Source: Limnoraphis robusta CS-951 | GTDB lineage: Bacteria > Cyanobacteriota > Cyanobacteriia > Cyanobacteriales > Microcoleaceae | Length of the DNA: 39,565 nt | Assembly (NCBI RefSeq): GCF_000972705.2 | Contig: NZ_LATL02000086.1 | Span: 1-39,565 of the forward strand | Direction of reading: 5' to 3' | Shown here: in pieces, positions 26,395-34,616 of the stretch | How positions within the stretch are numbered: position 1 is the stretch's first letter | Layout: the number at the start of each line of letters is the position of its first letter | The notes under the pieces: generated by a model | What the model was told of the DNA's origin: nothing | What the model saw: the letters and a program-made list of their open reading frames with translations, nothing else | The model's database searches: none | Position numbers and translations under genes: made by a program

Positions 26395-27420
26395 ATGTCT
26401 CGTTCTAAAGCGCTGCAATCTTATATTCTGATCCGCCTGCTGTTAGCCCCTTTAATGTTGTGGACGATTACCAGCATTGTATTTTTACTCCTGAGAGCCA
26501 CACCGGGCGATCCAGTTGATGCGATTCTTGGCTCCCGCGCTCCGGCGAGTGCGAAAGAGGCAATGCGATCGCAGTTGGGTTTGGATGGCTCTTTGATTCA
26601 ACAATATCTCGACTATATGGGAGATTTGCTGCGATTTGACTTGGGGACTTCCCTCACCAGTCGCGGACAGTCGGTTTGGGAGATTATTTTTGACTATTTC
26701 CCGGCGACGGTGGAACTGGGGGTGTTTAGCCTACTGGTGGCTTTAATCATCGGCATAAGTATCGGAGCGCTATCGGCTTCTCGACCCAATACCATTTGGG
26801 ATACAATCGGACGGTTGTTTGGTATAATTACATATTCAGTACCCGCATTTTGGGCGGCGATGGTATTTCAGCTTATTTTTGCAGTGCAGTTAGGCTGGTT
26901 TCCCCTGGGAACTCGTTTTCCGGTGAGTGCGACTCCGCCTGCTTCTTGGACTGGACTGTACACGGTAGATAGTCTGTTAAGCGGAAATCTCGATCTGTTT
27001 TTGACGACGCTCTACTATCTCTGTCTGCCTTGTTTGACGTTAGGGCTGCTACTGAGTGGCATTTTTGAGCGCATCGTGCGGGTCAATTTGCGCCAAACGT
27101 TGCAAGCAGACTATGTGGAAGCGGCGAGGGCGAGAGGAATTCCCGAGGGGCGAATTTTAATCGCTCATGCGTTGAAAAATGCCATGATTCCGGTGATTAC
27201 AGTGTTGGGGCTAACCTTAGCAGCACTGTTGGGCGGGGCAATTTTAACAGAGGTGACGTTTTCCTGGCCGGGGTTAGCCAATCGACTCTACGAAGCGATT
27301 ACGGTGCGGGATTATCCAACGGTGCAGGGGATTGTGGTGTTTTTTGCGGCAATGGTGGCGATCGCAAGTATTGTGATTGATATTTTGAATGCTTACATTG
27401 ATCCGCGAATTCGCTACTGA
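26395..27420 (+). CDS. ABC transporter permease, DppB/OppB family
   Basis: A 341-residue inner-membrane permease of the peptide/nickel type. The N-terminal membrane segment and family motif (LLLRATPGDPVDAILG, about 31-46) are followed by membrane segments near 105-128, 143-165, 205-225, 262-285 and 315-335. The cytoplasmic EAA loop is EAARARGIPEGRILIAHALK at about 242-261. Known members act as heterodimers with a DppC-type permease, two ATPases and a binding protein. None of these partners is in the window, so it must work with products encoded elsewhere. The substrate cannot be assigned. GAGG lies four bases before the ATG. Confidence 0.88.
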   Translation: MSRSKALQSYILIRLLLAPLMLWTITSIVFLLLRATPGDPVDAILGSRAPASAKEAMRSQLGLDGSLIQQYLDYMGDLLRFDLGTSLTSRGQSVWEIIFDYFPATVELGVFSLLVALIIGISIGALSASRPNTIWDTIGRLFGIITYSVPAFWAAMVFQLIFAVQLGWFPLGTRFPVSATPPASWTGLYTVDSLLSGNLDLFLTTLYYLCLPCLTLGLLLSGIFERIVRVNLRQTLQADYVEAARARGIPEGRILIAHALKNAMIPVITVLGLTLAALLGGAILTEVTFSWPGLANRLYEAITVRDYPTVQGIVVFFAAMVAIASIVIDILNAYIDPRIRY

Positions 27421-27446
27421 TCGCTCAAGTACAGAAGCCTTCTAAC

Positions 27447-27485
27447 TGGAGTTTAGACTCAAGAATGGTATTAGTTTAAACTCCA
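27447..27485. terminator. Inverted repeat between convergent permease and pebB genes
   Basis: TGGAGTTTA (27447-27455) and TAAACTCCA (27477-27485) form a nine-base stem around 21 bases. The right arm overlaps the last codons of pebB. It could serve both convergent transcripts, although no T-run follows on either side. Confidence 0.35.
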
Positions 27486-28216
27486 ACGAGTTGGCGTTCT
27501 AAATCAAAGAGAAATCCGTGAATATACTCCTCTGTCCAAGCTTCTCCATAGAAACGAGTAAACATTCCCCTGGCTGGATCTTTAGCAGCTCGATAACGAA
27601 CATAACTGCGTTGGGCTTGCAGAATATCAGAAAGCCTTTGACTATCCGTAATCGGTTGAGCTTGTTCGACAAAATTCAAATAAGCTTCTAGATAATCCTT
27701 AAACGCTTCAAAAACTCGCGTCTGAACAACTTCTGTTTCTTTGGGGCGAGTCCATAAGAAAGCGGGAGAAAAGAAAGATTTTGCCTCTTCTGGGAAGTCT
27801 CCTCCCCAACTGAGATGTTGTTGGTGAGTCTGAAAAATCGGTAAAATTGGCTCAGTATATTGCTGTTGGTAAGCGGTATCATGGAAAAGGGGTTGCATAT
27901 CCAAAGCAATCAAATGTCCCCCTGGTAAAGTGACTAAATCCGCGCCAAAAAAGGGCAAATCATAAGTGAGCTGCGGGAAAATCACGAAGTTGAGAACTTG
28001 TAGGGAATTGCCTCCCTGAACATGAGCCGCTCGAATTTGTCTCAGTTTTGCAGATTTAAAAGCATAGCTGGTTGTGATAATAGTTTCTTGCTTTTTGCCT
28101 TTACCTGTCGTTTCCTGTTTGCACTCAAACCCTTCAGGAATTGTATAGGGTTGCAAGGAAAGTCGCTCTTGCATGACAGCCAAAGCATAATCGAGGAAGG
28201 GTTGATAGAGAGTCAT
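27476..28216 (-). CDS. pebB: Phycoerythrobilin:ferredoxin oxidoreductase PebB
   Basis: A 246-residue ferredoxin-dependent bilin reductase that converts 15,16-dihydrobiliverdin to phycoerythrobilin, the pigment attached to the phycoerythrin encoded downstream. It closely matches the PebB pattern: [38 protein letters not shown] and LALD-type MQPLF (about 83-111, acidic residues Asp93 and Asp106), [11 protein letters not shown], and the C-terminal [12 protein letters not shown] then [13 protein letters not shown]. It is separated from pebA by 32 bp in the usual pebA-pebB order, so the pair can hand over the intermediate. The [11 protein letters not shown] segment distinguishes it from PebA. Confidence 0.93.
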   Translation of the reverse strand: MTLYQPFLDYALAVMQERLSLQPYTIPEGFECKQETTGKGKKQETIITTSYAFKSAKLRQIRAAHVQGGNSLQVLNFVIFPQLTYDLPFFGADLVTLPGGHLIALDMQPLFHDTAYQQQYTEPILPIFQTHQQHLSWGGDFPEEAKSFFSPAFLWTRPKETEVVQTRVFEAFKDYLEAYLNFVEQAQPITDSQRLSDILQAQRSYVRYRAAKDPARGMFTRFYGEAWTEEYIHGFLFDLERQLVGV

Positions 28217-28248
28217 AGAATAGAATTTAGAAATCCAAAAATTGTAGA

Positions 28249-28983
28249 TTATCTTTTTTCTGTCGCTGCTGCAACAGGAACGGCATCTTCAAACAAAAAT
28301 TCATAAAGAAATTTCTCTGACCATTCGTGACCAAAATAGCTACTAAATAGCCCAGATGCTGGATCTCGTTCGGCACTATACTGATCATAATCTTTCTGCG
28401 CTCTGACGATGCTTTCAATCTCAGCCGGATCTGTCTTTGCTTCAGCTTGTTCTAAGAGTTTCCAATATAACTGGATGTATTCTTGATAAGCTGGAAATAG
28501 GCGATTAATGACGGTTTCTCCATCTGTTTTGGCAAACAAAAGATAGGGAGAAAAATACTGGTTCGCATCATAAAACTTCATTTCCAACCCTTGGGCTAAT
28601 TCATTATATTTTTCCCGAATGGGTGCCATCGGTTCAATGTATTTCTCTAAATATTCTGAATCCCGAAATAGGGGTTGAAAATCTAGAACTACAAGAATTT
28701 TCTTCTTGCCAAATGCTAAAAAGTCTATTCCGAGTAAGGGTAAATCGTATTGATAACTGGGATAAATAACGCTATTGAAAATTTGGGCGGTTTCTCCAGC
28801 ATTAATATAAGTGTAGCGAATTTTTCGCAATTGGGGACATTGATAACACCAGCTTTCGATCATGGCTGGATTTTTACCTCGCTGGCTTATTTGGAATTCC
28901 AAATCAGGAGCAATGGGTCGGCTGCTGAGAACGAAGCGACTGAATAGTTCTTTTTCTAGATAGTGCAGAAAAGGCTGAAACAT
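28249..28983 (-). CDS. pebA: 15,16-dihydrobiliverdin:ferredoxin oxidoreductase PebA
   Basis: A 244-residue ferredoxin-dependent bilin reductase that reduces biliverdin IXalpha at the 15,16 bond, the first step toward phycoerythrobilin. Family signatures are [37 protein letters not shown] (about 79-95, Asp87), [25 protein letters not shown], and a C-terminal [20 protein letters not shown] with EFLF. The IDFLAFG and LDFQPL forms are those of PebA rather than PebB. It is the first gene of the minus-strand pair and divergent from the phycoerythrin structural genes. Its promoter should lie in 28984-29119, where no clear boxes were seen. Confidence 0.92.
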   Translation of the reverse strand: MFQPFLHYLEKELFSRFVLSSRPIAPDLEFQISQRGKNPAMIESWCYQCPQLRKIRYTYINAGETAQIFNSVIYPSYQYDLPLLGIDFLAFGKKKILVVLDFQPLFRDSEYLEKYIEPMAPIREKYNELAQGLEMKFYDANQYFSPYLLFAKTDGETVINRLFPAYQEYIQLYWKLLEQAEAKTDPAEIESIVRAQKDYDQYSAERDPASGLFSSYFGHEWSEKFLYEFLFEDAVPVAAATEKR

Positions 28984-29119
28984 AAAGCTATAAGTAGAGA
29001 CTAAAACTTTCTCTGAAGATAAAGAAAAATCCTGATGTCTGTCTCATTTATCTCTCAGAAAGTTACAAATCTTAATATTATCGCTCATTTGAATTCAGAC
29101 TGCCAACGAGGAATGTGAA

Positions 29120-29380
29120 TTAGGAGTCGAGGGCTGCCTGTTGAGTGCGGAGATGCTGGAGTGCCGCATCAATTTTGGCGAGTTCCGGCTCTATTTGAGC
29201 CATTGCCTTTTTCTTGGGGAGTTTAGCTTTCTGGGCTGTGATGGTCATTTCGTTAACCAACCGCTCCCGATACTTTTCAAATTCTGCAATCACTTCTTCC
29301 AACTCTTGAGTCGTTACGCTGGTTTCGCTTTCAGGGGTTCCCTCGACATTGAATGCTTGGGGTTCTGTCGTTTCAGCCAT
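29120..29380 (-). CDS. Conserved hypothetical protein (86 aa)
   Basis: A small protein of no named family. The N-terminal 25 residues are acidic and polar (MAETTEPQAFNVEGTPESE). The rest is a strong helix/coiled coil (TTQELEEVIAEFEKYRERLVNEM, KIDAALQHLRTQQAAL) with a basic KAKLPKKKAM linker. It lacks membrane segments and cysteines. Such a protein could be a structural or assembly accessory. The position between pebA and cpeC, divergent from the latter, is the only context. The frame is well formed and ends cleanly, so it is probably real. Confidence 0.6.
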   Translation of the reverse strand: MAETTEPQAFNVEGTPESETSVTTQELEEVIAEFEKYRERLVNEMTITAQKAKLPKKKAMAQIEPELAKIDAALQHLRTQQAALDS

Positions 29381-29670
29381 GTCTATTGTTTCCTACAATA
29401 CCGATGATTGAGAGGCTGTGACCCGCTTTGTTGAGATAAAAATCCCAACCCCGAACTCACAAACCCATTTTTACTGCAAGTTTATTCCAATTTTGTCTCA
29501 CTTGTTTCAGGGTACCACGATTCGAGAATGTTTGACACAGAGACGATGGAATCAGTTTGCTCCAATCTTCTCTGCACAACTTAAAATTGTTCACATTAAT
29601 TTACAAAGTAGATGACAAATTTAAGCTATAAACAGTTTTGAGAAATCAAATCAAGAGGAGAGTTAAAGCT

Positions 29671-30549
29671 ATGGTTTTTGGGCCAGCCTCCCGATTAGGA
29701 GTCAGTTTGTTTGAAGAAACACCTCCTCTGGAACTCATTCCAGGGCGCTCAGAAGAAGAGGTAGAAAGCATTATCCGAGCAGTATACCGTCAAGTTTTAG
29801 GTAATGCCTACGTCATGGAGAGCGAACGAGCGATTGTTCCTGAATCCCAGTTCAAACGCGGACAACTGAGTGTTCGGGAATTTGTGCGGGCGATCGGCAA
29901 ATCTGATCTCTACCGCTCTCGTTTCTTTGAAACGAGCCCCCGTTATCGTTTCATTGAACTTAACTTTAAACACTTCTTGGGTCGGACTCCCAACGGGTTA
30001 GAAGAAATGAGAATCCACAGCACCATCCTAGATACTCAAGGATTTGAGGCTGAAATTGATTCTTATCTCGATAGCAACGAATATCAGAATGCCTACGGAG
30101 AATCTTTTGTTCCCTATTATCGGGGTTACAAGAGCCAACCTGGACAGACGATGGTCGGCTTTACCCATATGTTTGCCATGTTGCGGGGCGCATCCAGCAG
30201 TGACTTCAAAGGCAGTCTCTCTGGCAAAGAACCTGTACTCAATAAGTATGTCATTCAGAATATTCCACTGCCCGTAATTCCCCCTTCTGGTGGTACGGTT
30301 GGAGATGGTTGGTCATTCCAAGAGCCGGCTGTGGGTGCGCGTACTCGTAATGGAGTGGTAGGACCCAATGATGAAGGAAAAGTTTTCCGCATCGAAGTTA
30401 CCGCTTATCGCTCTTTGGGTAAAGTCAGTCGCGTGTCTAAATTCCCTCGTAGTAATAAGGTTTATTTGGTGCCGTTTAATAAGCTGTCCCAAGAATACCA
30501 ACGCATTCACAGACAAGGTGGCGTGATTGCCAGTATTACTCCGGTTTAA
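29671..30549 (+). CDS. cpeC: Phycoerythrin rod linker polypeptide CpeC
   Basis: A 292-residue phycobilisome rod linker. Residues about 15-150 are the PBS linker domain (SEEEVESIIRAVYRQVLGN, REFVRAIGKSDLYRSRFFE, FIELNFKHFLGRTP, EIDSYLDSNEY). The C-terminal CpcD-type domain (KVFRIEVTAYR to QEYQRIHRQGGVIASITPV) covers about 235-292. The start MVFGPASRLGVSLFEETPP closely matches the remembered Microchaete/Calothrix CpeC. The frame extends upstream to TTG 29638, but ATG 29671 has a proper AAGAGGAGAG ribosome binding site and is chosen. First gene of the cpeC-cpeD-cpeS-cpeT-cpeR run. Confidence 0.85.
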   Translation: MVFGPASRLGVSLFEETPPLELIPGRSEEEVESIIRAVYRQVLGNAYVMESERAIVPESQFKRGQLSVREFVRAIGKSDLYRSRFFETSPRYRFIELNFKHFLGRTPNGLEEMRIHSTILDTQGFEAEIDSYLDSNEYQNAYGESFVPYYRGYKSQPGQTMVGFTHMFAMLRGASSSDFKGSLSGKEPVLNKYVIQNIPLPVIPPSGGTVGDGWSFQEPAVGARTRNGVVGPNDEGKVFRIEVTAYRSLGKVSRVSKFPRSNKVYLVPFNKLSQEYQRIHRQGGVIASITPV

Positions 30550-30567
30550 TTGTTTTTTTCAGAAAGT

Positions 30568-30646
30568 CTCGCTCTTTAATCTTAAGGAGAGCGTGAGCAT
30601 GAAACTCTAAACTCAGAGTTAACTGGGGAATTGACTTTCCCCTTTT
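30568..30646 (+). promoter_or_regulatory. Intercistronic hairpins between cpeC and cpeD
   Basis: Three stems occur in 80 bases. CTCGCTCT (30568) faces AGAGCGTGAG (30588), with one bulge. AACTCT/AGAGTT (30603-30608/30615-30620) is perfect with a six-base loop. GGGGAA/TTCCCC (30625-30630/30637-30642) is perfect and followed by TTTT, resembling a weak attenuator. AAGGAG at 30584 precedes an ATG at 30599 that opens a three-codon frame (Met-Lys-Leu-stop). Confidence 0.45.
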
Positions 30647-30711
30647 CCATAATTAAAAAAAAATAGTTAGCAATTCATCACTTTCAAACCCCAATTATCA
30701 GGAGAACTTCA

Positions 30712-31479
30712 ATGAGCCTCGTTTTAGATGCACCTGTAGAACTTGCTTTGTTTTCGAGTCCCGATGAAATCAATAACGTGATTCGGGCGGTTTATAAACA
30801 AGTCTTAGGCAATCCTCATATTATGGAAAGCGAACGGTTAGTGACAGCCGAATCTCAGCTTTGCAACGGGAATTTAACCGTGCGAGAATTTGTCCGGGCT
30901 GTTGCCAAATCTGAGTTTTATCGCCGTCGCTATTTTGAATCCTGCGCTCCCTATCGTTTTGTCGAACTCAACTTCAAACACTTGTTAGGACGTGCGCCCC
31001 AAGAGCAAGCAGAACTGTCTGAACATATCTGTCGCTGTGTTGAACAGGGTTATGATGCCGAAATCGACTCCTATATCGATAGTGACGAATATCAACAAAA
31101 ATTCGGCGACAATATCGTTCCTTACTATCAAGGCGCTCAAAGCCAAGTCGGAAATAAACAAGTGGGTTACAACCGCACCCTGTCTCTCTATCAAGGGTAT
31201 GCTGGTGTAGACAGTGCTTTTAAAGCATCTCGCTTGGTTGAACAGGTAGCAACTAATAGTGGTGGAAAGATTATTACCCCTCGCAAGGCAGGTCGTTTAG
31301 GTGCTTATAAAGATGCCACAGAAAAGACTTTTAAAATTGTGGTGAAAGGGATGAAATTTGACACCCGTCGTCGGATTAGTACAAGCGAATATATTGTTCC
31401 TGGCGATCGGATGAGTCCCCAAATTCAGCGCATTCATCAAGCGGGTGGGAAAATTGTTAGCATTACTGAAATTGCTTAA
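30712..31479 (+). CDS. cpeD: Phycoerythrin rod linker polypeptide CpeD-type
   Basis: A 255-residue rod linker. The PBS linker domain (about 17-155; VIRAVYKQVLGNPHIMESERL, REFVRAVAKSEFYRRRYFE, FVELNFKHLLGRAP, DAEIDSYIDSDEYQ) is followed by a CpcD-type domain (about 198-255; EKTFKIVVKGMKF to QIQRIHQAGGKIVSITEIA). The sequence is closer to the remembered CpeD than to CpeC. CpeE is the alternative label. It links phycoerythrin hexamers in peripheral rods. AGGAG lies seven bases before the ATG. It follows cpeC by 162 bp containing hairpins, and cpeS follows 145 bp later. Confidence 0.75.
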   Translation: MSLVLDAPVELALFSSPDEINNVIRAVYKQVLGNPHIMESERLVTAESQLCNGNLTVREFVRAVAKSEFYRRRYFESCAPYRFVELNFKHLLGRAPQEQAELSEHICRCVEQGYDAEIDSYIDSDEYQQKFGDNIVPYYQGAQSQVGNKQVGYNRTLSLYQGYAGVDSAFKASRLVEQVATNSGGKIITPRKAGRLGAYKDATEKTFKIVVKGMKFDTRRRISTSEYIVPGDRMSPQIQRIHQAGGKIVSITEIA

Positions 31480-31624
31480 CCACCTGAAGCGTTGAGGTCT
31501 CGATAGGGGAACGGTTGCAGGGGATAAAAGATGGCAGAGGGAGAGTGATTAATCCCCTGTTTCTTCCTATCTTTCTATCTCCCAGCCGCTCCCTAATCCG
31601 GTGTTACCGACCTATAAATTTGTT

Positions 31625-32164
31625 ATGGATATTGCTCAATTTGTTGAATCTTCTTTCGGTTGCTGGCGATCGCAACGCAGCGTTCATCATCTGGCGTTTG
31701 GTCACTTTGAACAAGTGATTTCTACCATTGAGATTGCTCCGTTAGGGGACTCGGATGAAGCAGTGATTAGCCTCTGTAAATCCAATAATATTGATCCTCA
31801 ACGAGCGAGTCATCCCTTTCGCATGAGTTGGGAAGGAGAATCCGATTGGGATGAATCTGAATCTGTTCAAGGAACAACTATTTTAGTGCCAATTCCCGAT
31901 CCAGATGACCCCAAAGCTGGGCAATTGTTGCGAGATCAAGGTTATGCTGAAACGATTCCGGCAATTGGCAAATATCACCTCACTGAAGACGGTACATTTA
32001 TCCTATTAACGGAATATGAACGGGCGATGGCTGAGGAAAAAATTTGGTTTTTGAATCCGAATTTTCGTCTGCGAGTTTCGTTGATAAAAACCAGTGCGGG
32101 GAGTGGAGTTGTAACGGCTTCTTTTTCTTCTGAAATTCGTTCTTTATCAGAATCAAAATCATAA
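31625..32164 (+). CDS. cpeS: Phycoerythrobilin lyase CpeS (CpcS/CpeS family)
   Basis: A 179-residue lipocalin-fold bilin lyase. It attaches phycoerythrobilin, in other organisms to Cys80 of the phycoerythrin beta subunit. Family motifs are CWRSQRSVHHLAFGHFE (about 10-27), HPFRMSWEGESDWDE, VPIPDPDDPKAGQLLRDQGYAETIPAIGKYH and IWFLNPNFRLRVSLIKTSAG. The C-terminal VTASFSSEIR is typical. The frame extends to a GTG at 31601, but ATG 31625 gives the family N-terminus (MDIAQFVESS). No strong ribosome binding site precedes it. The position before cpeT-cpeR matches the cpeCDESTR order of chromatically adapting cyanobacteria. Confidence 0.85.
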   Translation: MDIAQFVESSFGCWRSQRSVHHLAFGHFEQVISTIEIAPLGDSDEAVISLCKSNNIDPQRASHPFRMSWEGESDWDESESVQGTTILVPIPDPDDPKAGQLLRDQGYAETIPAIGKYHLTEDGTFILLTEYERAMAEEKIWFLNPNFRLRVSLIKTSAGSGVVTASFSSEIRSLSESKS

Positions 32165-32177
32165 TTGATTTGAAATT

Positions 32178-32777
32178 ATGCTAATGCTTGAAACTCAATT
32201 AATGCTAACCTTCTCCCATTGGCTAGCCGGGGAATTTAGTAATCAGAAACAAGCAATTGAAAACTCAAAAGATTATCCGCACATTAGAGTTTTTTTTCGT
32301 CCATTGCCCTTTGATTTTTTTTCAGGTATTGGTTTTTATTCAGAACAAGTCTACGACTACGATCTCTGGACTCCTTACCGCCAAGGGGTTCATCGAGTCA
32401 TTGAACAACAAAAGGAACAAGTTTATGTTGAAAACTATAGTCTCAAAGATAGTATTCGTTATGCTGGAGCCGGGCGAGAACAATCAATTTTAAAGACGAT
32501 TACTCCCGATTGTATTGAACGACGTTATAACTGTTCAATGGTTTTTCAACGGGAAGGAAATTTATTTCGAGGGAGCGTTGAAGGAAACAATTGTTTGATT
32601 GAAAAACTGGGGTGTCAAACCTATTTAGTCAGTCAAGTTGAACTTACTGAGACAACCTTTGCAAGTATGGATCGAGGACTGGATATTAATACCGATGAAC
32701 AGATTTGGGGAACTCGAACAGGCCCCCTAAAATTTGAAAAATGTCAAAGTTATGCCCATGAACTCCCTCAAAATTAG
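32178..32777 (+). CDS. cpeT: Phycobiliprotein lyase CpeT (CpcT/CpeT family)
   Basis: A 199-residue T-type lyase with the six-stranded-barrel family pattern. In phycoerythrin organisms it attaches phycoerythrobilin to beta-Cys165. Typical features are HWLAGEFSNQKQAIENSKDYPHI near the start, the conserved YSEQVYDYDLWTPYRQGVHRV (about 53-73), CIERRYNCSMVFQREGNLF and the C-terminal RTGPLKFEKCQSY. The first two methionines (32178 and 32187) are both possible starts. It begins 13 bp after cpeS and ends 2 bp before cpeR, so these three genes are almost certainly co-transcribed. Confidence 0.88.
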   Translation: MLMLETQLMLTFSHWLAGEFSNQKQAIENSKDYPHIRVFFRPLPFDFFSGIGFYSEQVYDYDLWTPYRQGVHRVIEQQKEQVYVENYSLKDSIRYAGAGREQSILKTITPDCIERRYNCSMVFQREGNLFRGSVEGNNCLIEKLGCQTYLVSQVELTETTFASMDRGLDINTDEQIWGTRTGPLKFEKCQSYAHELPQN

Positions 32778-32779
32778 CA

Positions 32780-33085
32780 ATGCTGCCTCCAGTTGCCCGT
32801 AAAAAAATGCAGGCTTGGATTCGTAGACGACAACTGATCTGTTCCGGAAACTTTTTCATCTTTGAAACGTTAGATTACACGGCAATTGAACGGTTTGAAG
32901 ACTGTGTTAAAAGTTTAGGTGGAACTTTGATTTCCGTTCAACCCATTAAACGAGTTTGGATGGGAAATCACAGACAAGTTGTTCTCCATCAAGCTAAAGC
33001 TAGCCTCCATACCCCCAACCATGAGTTAAAACAATATTGGTTTAAATATGGCTGTTTTCAAACAAAGTTTGATGAAACACTTTAG
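32780..33085 (+). CDS. cpeR: CpeR, activator of phycoerythrin genes
   Basis: A 101-residue basic protein with the sequence and size of CpeR (MLPPVARKKMQAWIRRRQLICSGN; FIFETLDYTAIERFEDCVKSLGG; VWMGNHRQVVLHQAKASLHTP). In Fremyella-type cyanobacteria CpeR is needed for expression of cpeBA and pebAB under green light, so this gene may couple linker operon output to the other phycoerythrin genes of this island. It has no classical DNA-binding motif. The start lies 2 bp after the cpeT stop, and the stop is 4 bp from the convergent lyase gene. Confidence 0.9.
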   Translation: MLPPVARKKMQAWIRRRQLICSGNFFIFETLDYTAIERFEDCVKSLGGTLISVQPIKRVWMGNHRQVVLHQAKASLHTPNHELKQYWFKYGCFQTKFDETL

Positions 33086-33089
33086 CTGC

Positions 33090-33680
33090 TTATGAAGTTG
33101 ATGAGCGCAACCGATTCTGTTCGATTAACTCGTTGATGAAATCCGAAGAAACACAACGACGTTCAGAAGAATAAGTCATTAAATTGACTCCGTTCATCAT
33201 CTTCACGGTACTGACTCGAACCCGAAAATTATCAGTCACAAACCAACAGCGTTCCTGGCCTTGATTGCGATCATATTCAGTCTTGATGGTTAAAACTCCA
33301 TCATCGGCAAACTGATAAGCACTGACCACCGGAATCCCTTCAACATAACCCCGATTTCGGAGAAAATTGCCAAGACGTGGGTTTTGATCATTGGGAATGT
33401 CAACTAAAATGGCGGCATAATTCGGGTTGGGTTCTTTTTCCTCGAGGTTATCTTGCCAACCAAAACTAGCACCCCCCTTGGCTAAACCAACATCAACACC
33501 TTGTGCTTGACAAACTTCGATCACACGCGGATCATCAGGCTCTAAAACTTTGATAATTAAATTAGACTCTCCCGACTCATTTTCTAACGAGTCAAACCGA
33601 TGAACCGTGCGCTGAGAAAACCAGACTCCCTGACTGTAACGAAAGAAGTCCATCATTGTCATTGGCGGTGTGAGTACCAT
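33090..33680 (-). CDS. Second CpcS/CpeS-family phycobiliprotein lyase (CpcU/CpeU-like)
   Basis: A 196-residue lipocalin-fold lyase of the CpcS/CpeS family, clearly a different branch from CpeS at 31625. It has MMDFFRYSQGVWFSQRTVHRFD at the start, ASFGWQDNLEEKEPNPNYAAIL and DVPNDQ-type loops, RNRGYVEGIPVVSAY, and a C-terminal NGVNLMTYSSERRCVSSDF. The start may be 33680 (MVLTPP) or a Met a few codons later (MTMMDF). It is convergent with cpeR (4-bp gap) and divergent from the pentapeptide gene (43 bp). The substrate site is not known: a phycocyanin/allophycocyanin site or the alpha-phycoerythrin second site are possibilities. Confidence 0.8.
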   Translation of the reverse strand: MVLTPPMTMMDFFRYSQGVWFSQRTVHRFDSLENESGESNLIIKVLEPDDPRVIEVCQAQGVDVGLAKGGASFGWQDNLEEKEPNPNYAAILVDIPNDQNPRLGNFLRNRGYVEGIPVVSAYQFADDGVLTIKTEYDRNQGQERCWFVTDNFRVRVSTVKMMNGVNLMTYSSERRCVSSDFINELIEQNRLRSSTS

Positions 33681-33723
33681 TTCCGATTAATTCTTGTAGA
33701 TACGAAATTTAGCTGATTTTATC

Positions 33724-34539
33724 ATGAATTTTACCGCTCGTCTTTCCTTTACATCCTACTCGGCTGATGATCTTAAAGCCGCTCTCAATCAGGGAAAAAG
33801 TTTGGCTAGCCTCAACTTACAAGGGTTGAATTTAAGCCAGATGAATTTATCAGGCGTTGATTTAACAGAGGCAGTTTTAATCGCCGCAAACTTAACTCAA
33901 ACCAACTTTGAGGGGGCTAATCTCACAGATGCAGACTTACGAGGGGCTGACTTGCGTTCTGCTAACCTGCAAAATGCCAACTTGCAAGGAAGTTGTTTAA
34001 ATCGGACTCAGTTGCAAGGGTGTAATCTCAACGGGGCGAATCTAGAGAACGCCAAGCTACAATTGGCAGTCTACGACAGTCAAACGGTTTGGACAGAGGG
34101 ATATGATTACCGAAATTGCGGGGCAGTCGGGCCAAAAGCCAACTTAGCAGGAGTCTTCCTGAATACCGCTAATCTTAGAGGTGCAGACCTGCGAAGCGCG
34201 AACCTACGAGGGGCTTATTTAAGCGGTGCAGACTTAACGGGAGCAAATTTAGAAGATGCAGCATTGAGTGGGGCAAACCTTCAAGGCGCGTTTCTGACGG
34301 GGGCTTATCTGCGTAATGCTCGAATGATTGGGGTGGAGTTACAAAACGCCGATTTGCGGGGGGCTGATGTGACTGGAGTCAGTTGGGAACAACTCAAGAG
34401 TATTGCTGGGGCAGATTTTACGGGAGTTCAAGGGCTAAGTGAATCAGATCGGGGTTATTTGTGTAGTCGTTCTTCTCAAGAATTAGGAACTTGGAATTCC
34501 TTCACTCGTTCAAATACGGCTATGAGTCTGAGGTGCTGA
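33724..34539 (+). CDS. Pentapeptide-repeat protein
   Basis: A 271-residue protein dominated by A(D/N)LxG-type pentapeptides in two blocks (about 30-105 and 135-225), forming right-handed beta-helices. The blocks are separated by an insert with VYDSQTVWTEGYDYRNCGAVG. No signal peptide or membrane segment is evident, and the start is normal (MNFTARLSF). Function in cyanobacteria is mostly unknown. The neighbours on both sides concern phycobiliprotein maturation, so a chaperone or scaffold role there can be suspected but not shown. The C-terminal tail is polar (RSSQELGTWNSF) and ends with Cys. Confidence 0.85.
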   Translation: MNFTARLSFTSYSADDLKAALNQGKSLASLNLQGLNLSQMNLSGVDLTEAVLIAANLTQTNFEGANLTDADLRGADLRSANLQNANLQGSCLNRTQLQGCNLNGANLENAKLQLAVYDSQTVWTEGYDYRNCGAVGPKANLAGVFLNTANLRGADLRSANLRGAYLSGADLTGANLEDAALSGANLQGAFLTGAYLRNARMIGVELQNADLRGADVTGVSWEQLKSIAGADFTGVQGLSESDRGYLCSRSSQELGTWNSFTRSNTAMSLRC

Positions 34540-34616
34540 TCACCTGAAATGGGGGGTTTTGATCGGTGGATCAGCAGTAGTACCCTGTAAAGTGGTCAAA
34601 ACTATTAATCCATTCT

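Noticed and set aside
29531..29570. TTGACA near 29534 as a -35 box for cpeC
   Set aside because: No acceptable -10 box lies 16-19 bases downstream.
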